A stretch of 64,000 nt of DNA from Halonatronomonas betaini (GCF_015666175.1 NZ_JADPIE010000001.1:253741-317740), one strand, 5' to 3'. Shown: positions 35,528 to 46,411, counted from the stretch's first letter. Made by a program: numbers and translations. The notes: generated by a model not told the origin, from the sequence alone.

Positions 35528-38374
35528 ATGTCTCGAGATAAAATAATTGTTAAAGGTGCAAGTGAGCATAATTTGAAAAAGATAGATGTTGAAATACCAA
35601 GGGATAAGCTGGTTGTTATTACCGGGCTCAGTGGATCAGGTAAATCTTCACTGGCCTTTGATACGATTTATGCTGAGGGCCAGCGGAGATATGTGGAATC
35701 CCTCTCTGCCTATGCCAGGCAGTTTTTAGGCCAGATGGAGAAGCCTAAGGTTGATTATATTGAGGGGTTATCCCCGGCTATTTCTATTGACCAGAAATCG
35801 ACTCAGAATAATCCCAGGTCTACAGTCGGTACAGTTACTGAAATTTATGATTACCTGAGATTGCTTTATGCCAGGATCGGTACTCCTCACTGTCCGGACT
35901 GTGGCAAGGAGATTGCCTCCCAGACTGTTGATGAGATAGTTGATCAAATTCTGGATTTACCAGAAGACGCTAAGATTCAGATTCTGGCTCCTGTTGTGAA
36001 GAGTCGGAAAGGTGAGCATCGTAAAGTTCTGGCCAGGGCCAGGAGGAATGGTTTTGTCAGGGCCAGAGTCGATGGGGAGAATCATCTTCTGGAAGATGAG
36101 ATTGAGCTGGATAAGAATTATAAGCATGATATTGAGATAGTTGTTGATCGGCTTAAGATCCGTTCAGATATCAGGAATCGTCTGGCTGATTCTATTGAGA
36201 CGGCACTGGAGAATGGAGAGGGTCTGGTTATTATTGATCAGATTGATGGTGATGAATTAACCTTTAGCGAGAAATTTGCCTGTCCGGACTGTGGGGTTAG
36301 CCTGGAAGAATTAACTCCTAGAATGTTTTCCTTTAACTCACCCTATGGTGCCTGTTCTAACTGTGATGGCCTCGGGATAAAGAAGGAATTTGACCCAGAC
36401 TTGTTATTAAACAGGGAGAAGCCGATTTCAGATGGTGGAATAATCCCCTGGGCTAACTCTTCAAGTAGATATTATCCTCAGCTGCTAGAGGCACTGGCTG
36501 AGGAATATGATTTTTCACTGGATACACCAATTAATGAATTGCCTGAGAAAATAGTAGAGGTTATTCTCAATGGTTCTAATAGACAGCTTGAATTTCCTTA
36601 TACTAATAGATATGGCAGAACTAGAAAGCATAAGACGACTTTTAAGGGGATTATTGGCTATTTAAGAGAGCGAATTAATAAATCAGATTCACCTGGTTCC
36701 CATAAACGGCTTGAAAAATATATGAGCGAACGGCACTGTCAGGTTTGTGGAGGTCAGCGGTTGAAGCCAGTCGTTCTGGCGGTTACAATCGGAGGGAAAT
36801 CGATTGCTGAATTTACCAGTATGTCAATTGGAGAATCCCTGGACTTTCTTGATGAGATTGATGAAAACCTCGATGATAGATCGAGAAAAATTGGTGAAGA
36901 GATTTTAAAAGAAATTAAGAATAGGATTACATTTTTGAATGATGTTGGCCTTGATTATCTAACTCTGGATCGGTCAGCAGGAACTCTCTCCGGTGGTGAA
37001 GCCCAGAGGATTAGGCTGGCAACCCAGATTGGTTCAGGTTTGATGGGAGTTCTCTATATCCTTGATGAACCAAGTATTGGACTTCATCAGAGAGATAATA
37101 ACAGGTTATTAAGGACTCTTGAGCATATTAGAGATCAGGGTAATACTGTGATTGTTGTCGAGCATGATGAAGAGACAATTAGAGCTGCTGATTATATTAT
37201 TGATATTGGCCCAGGTGCCGGTAAAAACGGCGGTGAAGTCGTGGCTAGCGGAGATTTAAATGATATTATTAAGGCTAAAGATTCTCTGACTGGCAAGTTT
37301 TTAAGAGGCGATGAAAAGATTCCAATTCCAGCAGAGAGATATGAGCCAAATGGTAAATATCTAAAGATAAAAGGTGCCAGACAGCATAATCTTAAAAATA
37401 TTGACGTAGATATTCCATTGGGAACTTTTACCTGTGTAACTGGAGTTTCTGGTTCTGGCAAGAGTACTCTTATTAATTATATTTTGAAGAGAAGGTTGAT
37501 GCAGGAATATTATAAGTCTACTGATAAACCAGGAGATCATGATGAGATTGAGGGGATTGATCAGCTTGATAAGGTTATCAATATTGATCAGTCTCCGATT
37601 GGCAGGACTCCAAGATCCAACCCGGCGACTTATACAAAGGTATTTAATTATATCAGAAAGCTTTTTGCTGATACTCCTGAGTCCAGACGGAGAGGTTATA
37701 AGAAAGGACGATTTAGCTTTAATGTGAAAGGTGGCCGCTGTGAAGCCTGTAGTGGTGATGGTATTATTAAAATAGAGATGCATTTCCTTTCAGATATTTA
37801 TGTTCCCTGTGAGGTCTGTGGAGGCAAAAGGTATAATCGTGAGACCCTTGAGATCAAGTATAAGGGCAAGACTATAGCAGATGTTTTAGATATGACTGTT
37901 AGTGAGGCCCTTGAATTCTTCGAGAATATACCACCCCTTCAGAGGCGTTTAAAGACTATTAAAGATGTTGGTCTCGGGTATATTCGACTTGGACAGCCAG
38001 CAACAACTTTATCTGGTGGAGAAGCCCAGCGAATTAAGATTTCCACTGAACTTGGCAAGCGGAGCACAGGTAAGACATTATATATTCTTGATGAGCCGAC
38101 AACTGGTTTACATTTTGCAGATATTAAGAAGCTGCTTAAAGTTCTCCATCGTTTAAGGGAAGGTGGCAATACTGTAATTGTAATCGAGCATAACCTTGAT
38201 GTGATTAAATCTGCTGATTATATTATTGACCTTGGACCTGAGGGTGGCGATAAAGGTGGCCAGGTACTGGCAACTGGAAGCCCTGAGGAGATTGCCCAGG
38301 TTGAAGATTCATACACAGGCTACTTTTTGGATCAGGTTTTAAATGGTAGTAAATCAAATAAGGCAACTGGATAA
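35528..38374 (+). CDS. uvrA: Excinuclease ABC subunit A, UvrA
   Basis: UvrA is the damage-sensing ABC-type ATPase. The 948-residue protein has two nucleotide-binding domains: Walker [15 protein letters not shown] (about residue 33) and [13 protein letters not shown], with signature [12 protein letters not shown] and [12 protein letters not shown]. Two zinc modules are visible (CPDCGKEI...CPDCGVSL and CEACSGDG...CEVCGGKRY), plus CQVCGG. ATG 35528 is used, with GAGGTG a few bases upstream; the frame is open back to 35498 without a ribosome binding site. uvrC follows after 27 bp. Confidence 0.97.
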   Translation: MSRDKIIVKGASEHNLKKIDVEIPRDKLVVITGLSGSGKSSLAFDTIYAEGQRRYVESLSAYARQFLGQMEKPKVDYIEGLSPAISIDQKSTQNNPRSTVGTVTEIYDYLRLLYARIGTPHCPDCGKEIASQTVDEIVDQILDLPEDAKIQILAPVVKSRKGEHRKVLARARRNGFVRARVDGENHLLEDEIELDKNYKHDIEIVVDRLKIRSDIRNRLADSIETALENGEGLVIIDQIDGDELTFSEKFACPDCGVSLEELTPRMFSFNSPYGACSNCDGLGIKKEFDPDLLLNREKPISDGGIIPWANSSSRYYPQLLEALAEEYDFSLDTPINELPEKIVEVILNGSNRQLEFPYTNRYGRTRKHKTTFKGIIGYLRERINKSDSPGSHKRLEKYMSERHCQVCGGQRLKPVVLAVTIGGKSIAEFTSMSIGESLDFLDEIDENLDDRSRKIGEEILKEIKNRITFLNDVGLDYLTLDRSAGTLSGGEAQRIRLATQIGSGLMGVLYILDEPSIGLHQRDNNRLLRTLEHIRDQGNTVIVVEHDEETIRAADYIIDIGPGAGKNGGEVVASGDLNDIIKAKDSLTGKFLRGDEKIPIPAERYEPNGKYLKIKGARQHNLKNIDVDIPLGTFTCVTGVSGSGKSTLINYILKRRLMQEYYKSTDKPGDHDEIEGIDQLDKVINIDQSPIGRTPRSNPATYTKVFNYIRKLFADTPESRRRGYKKGRFSFNVKGGRCEACSGDGIIKIEMHFLSDIYVPCEVCGGKRYNRETLEIKYKGKTIADVLDMTVSEALEFFENIPPLQRRLKTIKDVGLGYIRLGQPATTLSGGEAQRIKISTELGKRSTGKTLYILDEPTTGLHFADIKKLLKVLHRLREGGNTVIVIEHNLDVIKSADYIIDLGPEGGDKGGQVLATGSPEEIAQVEDSYTGYFLDQVLNGSKSNKATG

Positions 38375-38401
38375 CTATTTAAAACGGAGGGATATTTAGT
38401 A

Positions 38402-40234
38402 ATGGCTGAAATAGAAGAACAGTTAAAGGAACTTCCAGATAGCCCTGGGGTATATTTGATGAAGAATAAATCCAGGGAGATAATCTATGTTGGCAAGGCT
38501 AAATCCCTCCGGAACCGGGTTAGATCATATTTTAGAAAAGGTAATCATACCTATAAAAATACTATTCTGATCAGACATATTGATGATTTTAATTATATTG
38601 TTACTGATACTGAGGTTGAGGCTTATATTTTAGAGGCTAATCTGATTAAGAAATATAATCCTAAATTTAATATTAGGTTGAAGGATGATAAGTCTTATCC
38701 TTATTTAAAGATAACAACCCAGGATGATTTTCCCAGGATCTTTAAGACCAGGATAGTTAAAAAGGATGGTAACAAGTATTTCGGACCATATGCTGATGTT
38801 GATGCTATTTATAAAACTATTGATCTTTTGAAGGATATCTTTAAATTGAGAACCTGTAAAAAAGAGATAATTGCAGGCAAACCTGAATCCAGACCCTGTC
38901 TTAATTTTCATATCAATAAATGTTCTGGACCCTGTATCGGTGAAATCTCAAAAGAAGAGTACCGTAGAGATATTGAATTGATTGCGGATTTTTTAGCCGG
39001 GAGGCAGGGTAATCTGATTAAGCTGGTGACAGAAAAGATGGAGGAAACTGCAGCAAATCAGGAATATGAGAAGGCAGCTTTTTATAGAGATGGCCGAAAA
39101 GCTTTAAAAGAGATGGCCAGACAGCAGAAGATTATCACTGGTGATGATGGCAATAGAGATGTAATGGCGATTGCAACTGAGCCAGAAAGTGATACAGCCT
39201 GTGCTCAGATTTTAATTGTTCGCCATGGAAGACTGATTGGCCAGGATTATATTCTTTTAGAAGGTGCCGCTGATACTGAAGAAGAGGAGTTGCTCAGTTC
39301 TTTTATTACTCAGTATTATACTCAAAATCAGGATATACCTGAAGAGATATTGACTTATCAAAGGCCTGTCAATCAAAATAAACTAAAAGAGTTTCTTAGT
39401 AGCCAAAAAGGTTTTAAAGTTAGATTGCATTATCCTGAAAAAGGTGAGAAGAAAAGATTAACTGATATGGCCAGGAGAAATGCTGAGCAGAATTTAAAAA
39501 GATCATTAATTAAAAAGCGTTATCAGCAGGAAAAGTCTGCAAAAGAATTAAGCCAATTGCAGGAATATCTGGAACTTGAGAATAAACCATTTCATATTGA
39601 AGGTTTTGATATTTCTAATATCCAGGGGACAGACACAGTTGCCTCTCTGGTAGTTTTTAAGCATGGTGAGCCTGCCAAGGACCAATATAGACGTTTTAAG
39701 ATAAAGACAGTTTCTGGCCCTGATGATTTTGCCAGTATGAAAGAGGTTATAAAAAGAAGATATTCTCGGATTTTAGAAGAAGGCAGGAAACTTCCTGATT
39801 TAATTTTGATTGATGGAGGAAAGGGACAACTTAGTGTTGCTGTTGAAGTACTTGATAAATTGGGACTGGCTCAGCTTGATATTATTGGATTGGCTAAAAG
39901 AGAGGAAGAAGTATTTCTGCCAGACCGATATGAGCCTGTAATCTTACCTGTTAATTCACCTGGTCTTCATCTTTTACAGAGAGTTCGGGATGAGGCTCAC
40001 AGGTTTGCAGTTAATTATCATAGAAAGCTTAGAAGCCGGAGGCTTACTCATAGCATGCTTGATCAAATTCCAGGGGTTGGGCCTTCTCGTCGGAAAAGCT
40101 TACTCGAACATTTTGGATCTCTGGCTGAAATCAGATCTGCCAGCATAGAAAAATTGACTGAAGTATCTGGTATAAGTGATGCAACGGCAGAAAAAATATA
40201 TAATTATCTGCAGGAGCATGTTAAACCAGGTTGA
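38402..40234 (+). CDS. uvrC: Excinuclease ABC subunit C, UvrC
   Basis: UvrC makes both incisions in nucleotide excision repair. The 610-residue protein has the GIY-YIG nuclease domain (PDSPGVYLMKNKSREIIYVG, LRNRVRSYF), a Cys cluster region (CKKEI...CLNFHINKCSGPCIG), a UVR motif (ANQEYEKAAFYRDGRKAL), the UvrC RNase H-like domain (IEGFDISNIQGTDTVASLVV, LIDGGKGQLSVAVEVL) and C-terminal tandem HhH motifs. AACGGAGGG precedes ATG 38402. No terminator is obvious before the ferredoxin promoter. Confidence 0.97.
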   Translation: MAEIEEQLKELPDSPGVYLMKNKSREIIYVGKAKSLRNRVRSYFRKGNHTYKNTILIRHIDDFNYIVTDTEVEAYILEANLIKKYNPKFNIRLKDDKSYPYLKITTQDDFPRIFKTRIVKKDGNKYFGPYADVDAIYKTIDLLKDIFKLRTCKKEIIAGKPESRPCLNFHINKCSGPCIGEISKEEYRRDIELIADFLAGRQGNLIKLVTEKMEETAANQEYEKAAFYRDGRKALKEMARQQKIITGDDGNRDVMAIATEPESDTACAQILIVRHGRLIGQDYILLEGAADTEEEELLSSFITQYYTQNQDIPEEILTYQRPVNQNKLKEFLSSQKGFKVRLHYPEKGEKKRLTDMARRNAEQNLKRSLIKKRYQQEKSAKELSQLQEYLELENKPFHIEGFDISNIQGTDTVASLVVFKHGEPAKDQYRRFKIKTVSGPDDFASMKEVIKRRYSRILEEGRKLPDLILIDGGKGQLSVAVEVLDKLGLAQLDIIGLAKREEEVFLPDRYEPVILPVNSPGLHLLQRVRDEAHRFAVNYHRKLRSRRLTHSMLDQIPGVGPSRRKSLLEHFGSLAEIRSASIEKLTEVSGISDATAEKIYNYLQEHVKPG

Positions 40235-40263
40235 TTTTTTTAAATTATAACTAATAATATCTA

Positions 40264-40292
40264 TTGACATTGGCCTGAATGCTAGATATAAT
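40264..40292 (+). promoter_or_regulatory. Consensus sigma-A promoter for the ferredoxin gene
   Basis: TTGACA (40264-40269), 17-bp spacer, TATAAT (40287-40292): a perfect match to both hexamers. It predicts strong expression with a leader of about 60 nt. Confidence 0.85.
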
Positions 40293-40361
40293 AGCAATAG
40301 AATTGTGGATATTTTATCAACATATTTTTGTAATAATGATCATCTAAGGAGGTGAGCTTGA

Positions 40362-40532
<171 letters not shown>

Positions 40533-40545
40533 ATTTTACTTATTT

Positions 40546-40572
40546 GCCGGAGTTTCTCTCCGGCTTTTTTTC
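40546..40572 (+). terminator. Rho-independent terminator after ferredoxin
   Basis: GCCGGAG (40546-40552) pairs with CTCCGGC (40558-40564) around TTTCT, followed by at least seven T. Confidence 0.92.
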
Positions 40573-40653
40573 CATTTATTTATTAAATTTAATTTAATAA
40601 ATAAATAATAAATACAGTTTTAATGTAACTGTTATAAAGGGGAGATGATTTTT

Positions 40654-41880
40654 TTGAAAGAAATTAAAAAGGTTGACCCGGAGATTGCAGATATTATTAA
40701 TGAGGAACAGGATCGACAGGATAATAATATTGAGTTAATTGCATCCGAGAACTTTGTTAGTGAAGCTGTTAAAGAAGCAGCTGGTTCCTGTATGACTAAT
40801 AAATATGCTGAAGGTTATCCTGGCAAGAGATATTATGGTGGATGTGAAGTGGTTGATAAAGCTGAAAGGCTTGCTATTGAGAGAGCAAAAGAACTATTTG
40901 ATGCTGACCATGCTAATGTACAGCCTCATTCAGGCTCCCAGGCCAATCAGGCAGTTTATTTTGCAACTCTCTCACCTGGAGATACTGTCCTGGCAATGGA
41001 TTTAACCCATGGAGGTCACTTAACCCACGGTAGTCCTGTTAACATGTCTGGAGAATATTATAATTTTGTTCATTATGGTGTTGATAAGAACAAAGAAGTT
41101 ATAGATTTTGAACAGGTTAAGATGCTTGCTGAAGAATATCAACCTAAAATGATTGTTGCAGGTGCAAGTGCTTATCCCAGGATTATTAATTTTAAGAAGT
41201 TTAGAAAGATTGCTGATGAAGTTGGAGCTTACTTTATGGTTGATATGGCTCATATTGCCGGGCTTGTTGCAACTGGTCTTCATCCAAATCCTGTGGAAGA
41301 AGCTGATTTTGTTACGACAACAACTCATAAAACTTTAAGAGGTACCAGAGGTGGCTTGATACTCTGTAAAGAGGAGTATGCCAAAAAGATTGACAAAGCT
41401 ATTTTTCCTGGAATTCAGGGTGGACCATTAATGCATATTATTGCTTCAAAAGCGGTTTCCTTTAAAGAGGCACTTAGCGAAGAATTTGCAGAATATCAGG
41501 AGAAAGTTGTTAGAAATGCAAGGGCATTAGGTGAAAAATTACAGGATTATGGTATGAGACTTGTTTCTGGTGGAACAGATAATCACTTACTGTTAGTTGA
41601 TCTAACTAATATGGATATTACAGGTAAAGAAGCTGAAGAGGCTTTAGATAAAGTTGCAATTACTGTTAATAAGAATACTATTCCCTTTGAAACCAGGAGC
41701 CCTTTTGTAACCAGTGGAATTAGAATTGGAACTCCAGCTGTAACAACCAGGGGTATGGGTGAAGAAGAGATGAAACAGATCGGTGAATTTATGTATGAAA
41801 CATTAAAGAACTATGATAATGATGATAGATTAGCAGAAATTAAAAAGGATGTCCTTGCCTTAACGAATGAATTTAAATAA
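40654..41880 (+). CDS. glyA: Serine hydroxymethyltransferase GlyA
   Basis: GlyA interconverts serine and glycine with tetrahydrofolate and supplies one-carbon units. The protein of about 408 residues has [20 protein letters not shown], the tetrahydrofolate/PLP region [30 protein letters not shown] and the PLP-binding Lys in [14 protein letters not shown] prefer TTG 40654, nine bases after AAAGGGGAG (40636-40644), because it gives the usual [11 protein letters not shown] start; ATG 40645 is too close to that site. It has its own terminator downstream. Confidence 0.95.
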   Translation: MKEIKKVDPEIADIINEEQDRQDNNIELIASENFVSEAVKEAAGSCMTNKYAEGYPGKRYYGGCEVVDKAERLAIERAKELFDADHANVQPHSGSQANQAVYFATLSPGDTVLAMDLTHGGHLTHGSPVNMSGEYYNFVHYGVDKNKEVIDFEQVKMLAEEYQPKMIVAGASAYPRIINFKKFRKIADEVGAYFMVDMAHIAGLVATGLHPNPVEEADFVTTTTHKTLRGTRGGLILCKEEYAKKIDKAIFPGIQGGPLMHIIASKAVSFKEALSEEFAEYQEKVVRNARALGEKLQDYGMRLVSGGTDNHLLLVDLTNMDITGKEAEEALDKVAITVNKNTIPFETRSPFVTSGIRIGTPAVTTRGMGEEEMKQIGEFMYETLKNYDNDDRLAEIKKDVLALTNEFK

Positions 41881-41895
41881 AAAGACTATTAAATG

Positions 41896-41924
41896 GGGCG
41901 CCTTCCTGGCGCTCTTTTTTTATT
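41896..41924 (+). terminator. Rho-independent terminator after glyA
   Basis: GGGCGCC (41896-41902) pairs with GGCGCTC (41908-41914), with one G-U pair, around a TTCCT loop, followed by a T run. Confidence 0.9.
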
Positions 41925-41979
41925 TGGCAGGAATTTTGTATTAAAACTTGAATAGTTATAGTATAGAGGTGATAAAAAA

Positions 41980-42792
41980 ATGAATTATAAAATGATTGCA
42001 ATTGATCTAGATAATACATTATTAACTTCTGAGAAAAATATTGACCAGGAGACGATCGATTTAATTAAAAAAGCAGATGAAGCCGGCAAGAAGGTTATAC
42101 TGGCTACTGGAAGAATGTTTGAGGCAGCAGTTAATTTTCTTGAAGAGCTTGAGTTAAATACTCCTTTAATAACATATAATGGGGCTCTTATAAAGAATAA
42201 GGACGGAAAGGTAATACAGGAAAATTTGATTTCTGATGAATTAACTAAAGAGGTTGTTGAATTTGCAGAAGACTTTGGTTTGCATATTCAGTATTACAGT
42301 GAGGGAAATTATTATTATCGCTGGGAAAATAATTATGCCAGAGAATATGGGGAAATTACTGGTCTAACAGGGATTGAAACCAGAGTTAAATTGCAAAATT
42401 ATATTGAAAAACCTGCTCTTAAATTATTAGTTATTGAGGAAGAAGAGAAAAGAAGGGAATATTTTAAAAAAGAATTATATAAGTATTACAAACATCGTTT
42501 AAGTATATCTTCATCTATGGAAACATATATAGAAATTACTGCATCCAATGTAAATAAGGGCAGGGCATTAGCTGATCTGGCTGATAGCTATAATATTTTA
42601 CCAGAAGAAATAATAGCTGTTGGTGATGGTTATAACGATCTTCCGATGCTTGAAATGGCGGGTTTAGGAGTGGCGATGGAAAATGCTTCTGAAAAAGTCA
42701 GGGCAAAGGCTGATAGAATTACCCAATCAAATGATGATCAAGGGGTTGCTAAAGTATTAGAGTATCTATTATCTTGCAATGAAAGGGCATAG
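41980..42792 (+). CDS. HAD-superfamily Cof-type phosphatase
   Basis: A 270-residue haloacid dehalogenase phosphatase of the Cof/YidA type (class IIB cap). Motif I is AIDLDNTLLTSEKNI with the nucleophile Asp, motif II Thr in ILATGRMFEAAV, motif III Lys in SNVNKGRALADLA, and motif IV VGDGYNDLPMLEMAG. Relatives hydrolyse sugar phosphates or flavin/PLP-type phosphates; the substrate cannot be predicted. AGAGGTGAT precedes ATG 41980. It heads a run leading to the ROK kinase and hprK. Confidence 0.9.
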   Translation: MNYKMIAIDLDNTLLTSEKNIDQETIDLIKKADEAGKKVILATGRMFEAAVNFLEELELNTPLITYNGALIKNKDGKVIQENLISDELTKEVVEFAEDFGLHIQYYSEGNYYYRWENNYAREYGEITGLTGIETRVKLQNYIEKPALKLLVIEEEEKRREYFKKELYKYYKHRLSISSSMETYIEITASNVNKGRALADLADSYNILPEEIIAVGDGYNDLPMLEMAGLGVAMENASEKVRAKADRITQSNDDQGVAKVLEYLLSCNERA

Positions 42793-42818
42793 TAGATATA
42801 ATTAAGGGAGGGCTTGAA

Positions 42819-43529
42819 TTGTTAGTTGTTCAGATTATGAAAGAGGTTTTTAAAACATTTTACGGAGGGCTTTTTAAAGCTATAATTTTAAATTTGATCT
42901 GGTTTTTATTAATTTCACCGATAGTTTTTTTGTTTGTTAATGGTATTTATCTTGATTTTTTTATACCATTTATGTTGCCTGTTTTAATCCTTGGGCCTAT
43001 TATTTTGACAGGCTTAAATCTTTTAAATAAAATATATCAGAATGAAGATTTTAGTTTAAAGGGGATATTTAATACAGTTAAAAGCTCCTTTTTTCCTGGA
43101 CTCCTGGCAATTGTCTATGGGATTGCAGTATATCTTATTTTAATAATTGATATCTGGTTTTTTTATGGTAGAAGCGAAGGTAATCTATTGTTTTTAGTCT
43201 TAACTGCTTTATTTGTTTATTTGACTGTATTTTTTAGTATTACCCAATTATATTTCTGGGGCCTGCTAGTTCATGGTAAAAAGCTAACATTATGGACTAA
43301 AATAAAGAGGTCTTTTTTTCTGGCTGTCGATAATATCCTGCAATCTTTTTTATGGCTGGCAATTGTTATGGCTATCACTGGAGGATTTTTATACTTTACT
43401 CCAATTTTTCCGGCATTATATTTCAGTATAACAGGTTTGACAATTATCATTGGAACTGATAAATTTCTAAATACCTATAAAGAAAATGATTATGAAAAGT
43501 TAATGAGTAATGGTAAATTAAGTGACTGA
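42819..43529 (+). CDS. DUF624 (YesL-like) membrane protein
   Basis: A 236-residue integral membrane protein with about five or six hydrophobic segments. The N-terminal pattern FKTFYGGLFKAIILNLIWFL followed by a Pro-containing helix resembles YesL/DUF624 proteins that are common near sugar-uptake genes in Firmicutes. The start is TTG 42819 with AAGGGAGGG (42804-42812) upstream. Its function is unknown. It precedes the ROK kinase by 14 bp, so a sugar-related role is suggested by context. Confidence 0.72.
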   Translation: MLVVQIMKEVFKTFYGGLFKAIILNLIWFLLISPIVFLFVNGIYLDFFIPFMLPVLILGPIILTGLNLLNKIYQNEDFSLKGIFNTVKSSFFPGLLAIVYGIAVYLILIIDIWFFYGRSEGNLLFLVLTALFVYLTVFFSITQLYFWGLLVHGKKLTLWTKIKRSFFLAVDNILQSFLWLAIVMAITGGFLYFTPIFPALYFSITGLTIIIGTDKFLNTYKENDYEKLMSNGKLSD

Positions 43530-43543
43530 GAGGGAGATATTAA

Positions 43544-44500
43544 ATGGCTAATTATTTTGTTGGTGTTGATTTAGGGGGAACTAAAATATTAACTGCTGTT
43601 GCTGACCAGAAGGGTAATATTCTGGCAGATGTTAAAATGGCAACTGAAGTTGAAAAGGGCGAAGAACATATAATAAATAATATTGATAAAAGCATAAGAA
43701 CAGCAGTTGGCAAGGCTGAATTAGGTCTGGAAGAAATAAAAAGAATTGGAGTTGGCAGTCCTGGGCCTCTTAGTATTAAAAAGGGGATAGTTTATGAAAC
43801 TTCTAATCTTCCCTTTGAGAACTTTCCAATTGTTGAGATGCTTGAATCAAAAGTTAATATACCGGTTGTGCTTGAAAATGATGCAAATGCTGCTGCTCTA
43901 GGAGAAAAACTATTTGGGGCAGGTATTGATAGTGAGTTTATGGCATATATTACAATTAGTACAGGTATTGGTGGAGGCCTGGTTTTTGGTGAAAAAGTTT
44001 TTCACGGCAGCAATGATGGAGCAGGTGAAGTAGGTCATATGATAATTGAACCATCAGGACCTACCTGTGGTTTTGGTCAGCATAGAGGTTGTCTTGAGGC
44101 GATGGCATCAGGGACTGCTATTATCAGGGATGTCAAAAATGAATTAAGAAATGACTTAAATAAATCTCTTAAAAATTATCAGGGTAAGATTGAGGATATT
44201 GATGGTTATGATATTGCTAAAGCAGCCAGAGATGGTGATGAACTGGCAATTAAAATTTATCAGGAGGCTGGCAGATATCTCGGGATTGGAGTGGCTAATT
44301 TAATTAATCTCTTTAATCCTGATACAATAGTATTTGGCGGGGGAGTAATGAAGGCCAAGGAATTATTCTGGTCTGAAATGAAAAAATCTGTAAGAGACAA
44401 TGCATTGAGGGCTTCTGCCAATGACTGTAGTTTTTTAGAGGCTGTATTAGGAGATAATACCGGTGTGATTGGAGCAATAGCGGTAGCTATAAAGGGGTGA
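43544..44500 (+). CDS. ROK-family sugar kinase (glucokinase-like)
   Basis: A 318-residue ROK protein with the ATP-binding start GVDLGGTKILTAVADQKGNI, catalytic ENDANAAALGEKLFGAG and TISTGIGGGLVFG, and C-terminal FGGGVMKAKELF. It is most like bacterial glucokinases that make glucose 6-phosphate. The zinc motif is unusual: it reads CGFGQHRGC (44066-44092), whereas the family usually has CxCGxxGC; one Cys is Phe and one residue is added. hprK follows 4 bp later, joining sugar phosphorylation with carbon regulation. Confidence 0.86.
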   Translation: MANYFVGVDLGGTKILTAVADQKGNILADVKMATEVEKGEEHIINNIDKSIRTAVGKAELGLEEIKRIGVGSPGPLSIKKGIVYETSNLPFENFPIVEMLESKVNIPVVLENDANAAALGEKLFGAGIDSEFMAYITISTGIGGGLVFGEKVFHGSNDGAGEVGHMIIEPSGPTCGFGQHRGCLEAMASGTAIIRDVKNELRNDLNKSLKNYQGKIEDIDGYDIAKAARDGDELAIKIYQEAGRYLGIGVANLINLFNPDTIVFGGGVMKAKELFWSEMKKSVRDNALRASANDCSFLEAVLGDNTGVIGAIAVAIKG

Positions 44501-44504
44501 TTTC

Positions 44505-45431
44505 TTGGTAGATAAAAAGCCATCTGTAACTGTTAAAGAAATTCAAGAAGAATTATCTATTAGTTTACTTGCTGGAGAAAATAATATTGATAGAAAAATT
44601 GAGGTTAGTGATTTAAAGCGGCCAGGTATTGAACTGGCTGGATACTGGAAGCATTTTGTGCCTGAGCGAATACATATTTTAGGTACAACTGAAATATCAT
44701 TTTTAGAAGGTCTTGCTGAGGATATTTTAAAAGAACGGCTTGAAAAATTTTATAGCTTAGATCCCAGAGCTGTTATTGTGACTAGAAATATAAAACCTAT
44801 GGGTCAGTTAATAGACCTTGCCAATAAATATAATATACCACTTTTGCAGTCTGAGATCTCAACAACCAGATTTATAAGCAGACTGACGGCCTTTTTAGAA
44901 GATAAATTAGCTCCTATTATTATAGAACACGGGGTTTTAGTTGATATATACGGATTAGGAATTTTAATTCGAGGAAAAAGCGGGATTGGTAAAAGCGAGA
45001 CAGCTGTAGAATTAATAAAGAGAGGACATCGGCTTGTTGCTGATGATAAAATAAATATTAGAGCTATAGGTGAAAGAGAGTTAATAGGGACTGCACCTGA
45101 ATCGATTAAGCATTTTCTTGAGATGCGAGGAATTGGAATTATTAATGTTAAGAGGTTATTTGGGGCTGGAGCAGTTAAAGATTTTACCAGAATCGATATG
45201 GTTGTTCATCTGGATAAGTGGAAAGATGACAAAAGCTATGAAAGACTTGGTCTTGATAGTTATGAGACTGATATTCTTGGTATAAGTATTCCAGAATTAA
45301 CGATACCGGTTAGGCCAGGCAGAAATATAGCTCTAGTACTTGAAGTTGCAGCAATGAATCACCGTTTAAATACAATGGGATATAACGCTGCTGAAGATTT
45401 GACGGAGAAAATTAAGAAGAAGGAAAGTTAG
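44505..45431 (+). CDS. hprK: HPr kinase/phosphorylase HprK
   Basis: HprK phosphorylates and dephosphorylates HPr at Ser-46 to control carbon catabolite repression. The 308-residue protein has the N-terminal domain, Walker A RGKSGIGKSETAVELIKRGH (about 156-175) followed by VADD, and the family signature RGIGIINVKRLFGAGAV. TTG 44505 starts the frame, with AAAGGGGTGA upstream. No ptsH or crh is present in the window. It opens a run that leads to rapZ, yvcK and whiA, but two unusual genes intervene. Confidence 0.94.
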   Translation: MVDKKPSVTVKEIQEELSISLLAGENNIDRKIEVSDLKRPGIELAGYWKHFVPERIHILGTTEISFLEGLAEDILKERLEKFYSLDPRAVIVTRNIKPMGQLIDLANKYNIPLLQSEISTTRFISRLTAFLEDKLAPIIIEHGVLVDIYGLGILIRGKSGIGKSETAVELIKRGHRLVADDKINIRAIGERELIGTAPESIKHFLEMRGIGIINVKRLFGAGAVKDFTRIDMVVHLDKWKDDKSYERLGLDSYETDILGISIPELTIPVRPGRNIALVLEVAAMNHRLNTMGYNAAEDLTEKIKKKES

Positions 45432-45442
45432 GAGAGCTTTTC

Positions 45443-46411
45443 ATGTATCGTAAATTTATTATTATATTTTTAATCGCAATAATATTTATGCCAGGGGTAA
45501 TTTTTTCAAATGATGATTTTGATAATGAGTATTTTGAGACTATCTATTATGGTGAGGACCCTGCAGGAGATGATTATGGCCCAGGTGCTTATAGATATCC
45601 AGGGCATAGAGTTTTTCAACCAGGAGAAGGCCATTTTGATTTAAAATCATTTGAAATCCAGGCCTTTAACAGTGAGTATAGATTTATTTTTGAATTTGGA
45701 GAGATTGAAAACCCATGGGATGGCAAATATGGCTTTAGCCATCAATTGATTCATATGTACTTTGACACATATTCAGAAACAGGTCAATCAGAGTTGTTTA
45801 GACCAGGAGCCAGGGTGAAGCTTAATCCAGATTTTCCCTGGGATTATCATCTTCAATTTAGTGGCTGGTGGCTTAGGTTGATGGATACAGAAGATGACCC
45901 TGATGATCTTGTTAGAGATATTTTAAATGTTGATGCTGAAATTTCTCCCTGGGATGTATATGATATTAATGTTGAAGTCCTTGACAGTAAAATAATACTT
46001 GAATTGCCTGAGGAATATCTTGGAGATATTCAGGGGAGTAAGTTTTATTTGCTTGTTGGAGGTTTTGATCCCTTTGGAGAGGATAATTTCAGGCCAGTCC
46101 AAAATTATAGAACAAACTGGTCATTTTATTATGATCAGTATTTAGATGAATCTAATAATTTTGTGCAGGAAGAGGCAACCAGAGTTATAGATTATTTTTA
46201 TCCTGAACCTGGTTATCAGGAAGAGTTTTTAGGGGTTAATTTTGATGAGATCTCTTATTTAAAGCCTATTAAAATTCCGCTACCTGAAAAAACATTTATT
46301 GAATTGATCCGTGATTATAGTTACTTGATTGCATTTATATATAGTATAATTAGCTTTTTTATTATTTCGTATATTTTATATTTTATTATAAGGAGTGCCA
46401 GTGATGAATAA
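45443..46411 (+). CDS. Exported protein with glucodextranase C-terminal-like domain and C-terminal anchor
   Basis: A 322-residue protein with a signal peptide (MYRKFIIIFLIAIIFMPGVI) and a C-terminal membrane helix (about 293-315). The extracytoplasmic part resembles the C-terminal binding domain of glucodextranase: DPAGDDYGPGAYRYPGHRVF, then FDLKSFEIQAFNSEYRFIFE and VGGFDPFGEDNFRPVQ. Such domains are thought to bind carbohydrate or wall polymer. No catalytic domain is present. It lies between hprK and a squalene-synthase-like gene, overlapping the latter by 8 bp. The role is unknown. Confidence 0.75.
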   Translation: MYRKFIIIFLIAIIFMPGVIFSNDDFDNEYFETIYYGEDPAGDDYGPGAYRYPGHRVFQPGEGHFDLKSFEIQAFNSEYRFIFEFGEIENPWDGKYGFSHQLIHMYFDTYSETGQSELFRPGARVKLNPDFPWDYHLQFSGWWLRLMDTEDDPDDLVRDILNVDAEISPWDVYDINVEVLDSKIILELPEEYLGDIQGSKFYLLVGGFDPFGEDNFRPVQNYRTNWSFYYDQYLDESNNFVQEEATRVIDYFYPEPGYQEEFLGVNFDEISYLKPIKIPLPEKTFIELIRDYSYLIAFIYSIISFFIISYILYFIIRSASDE

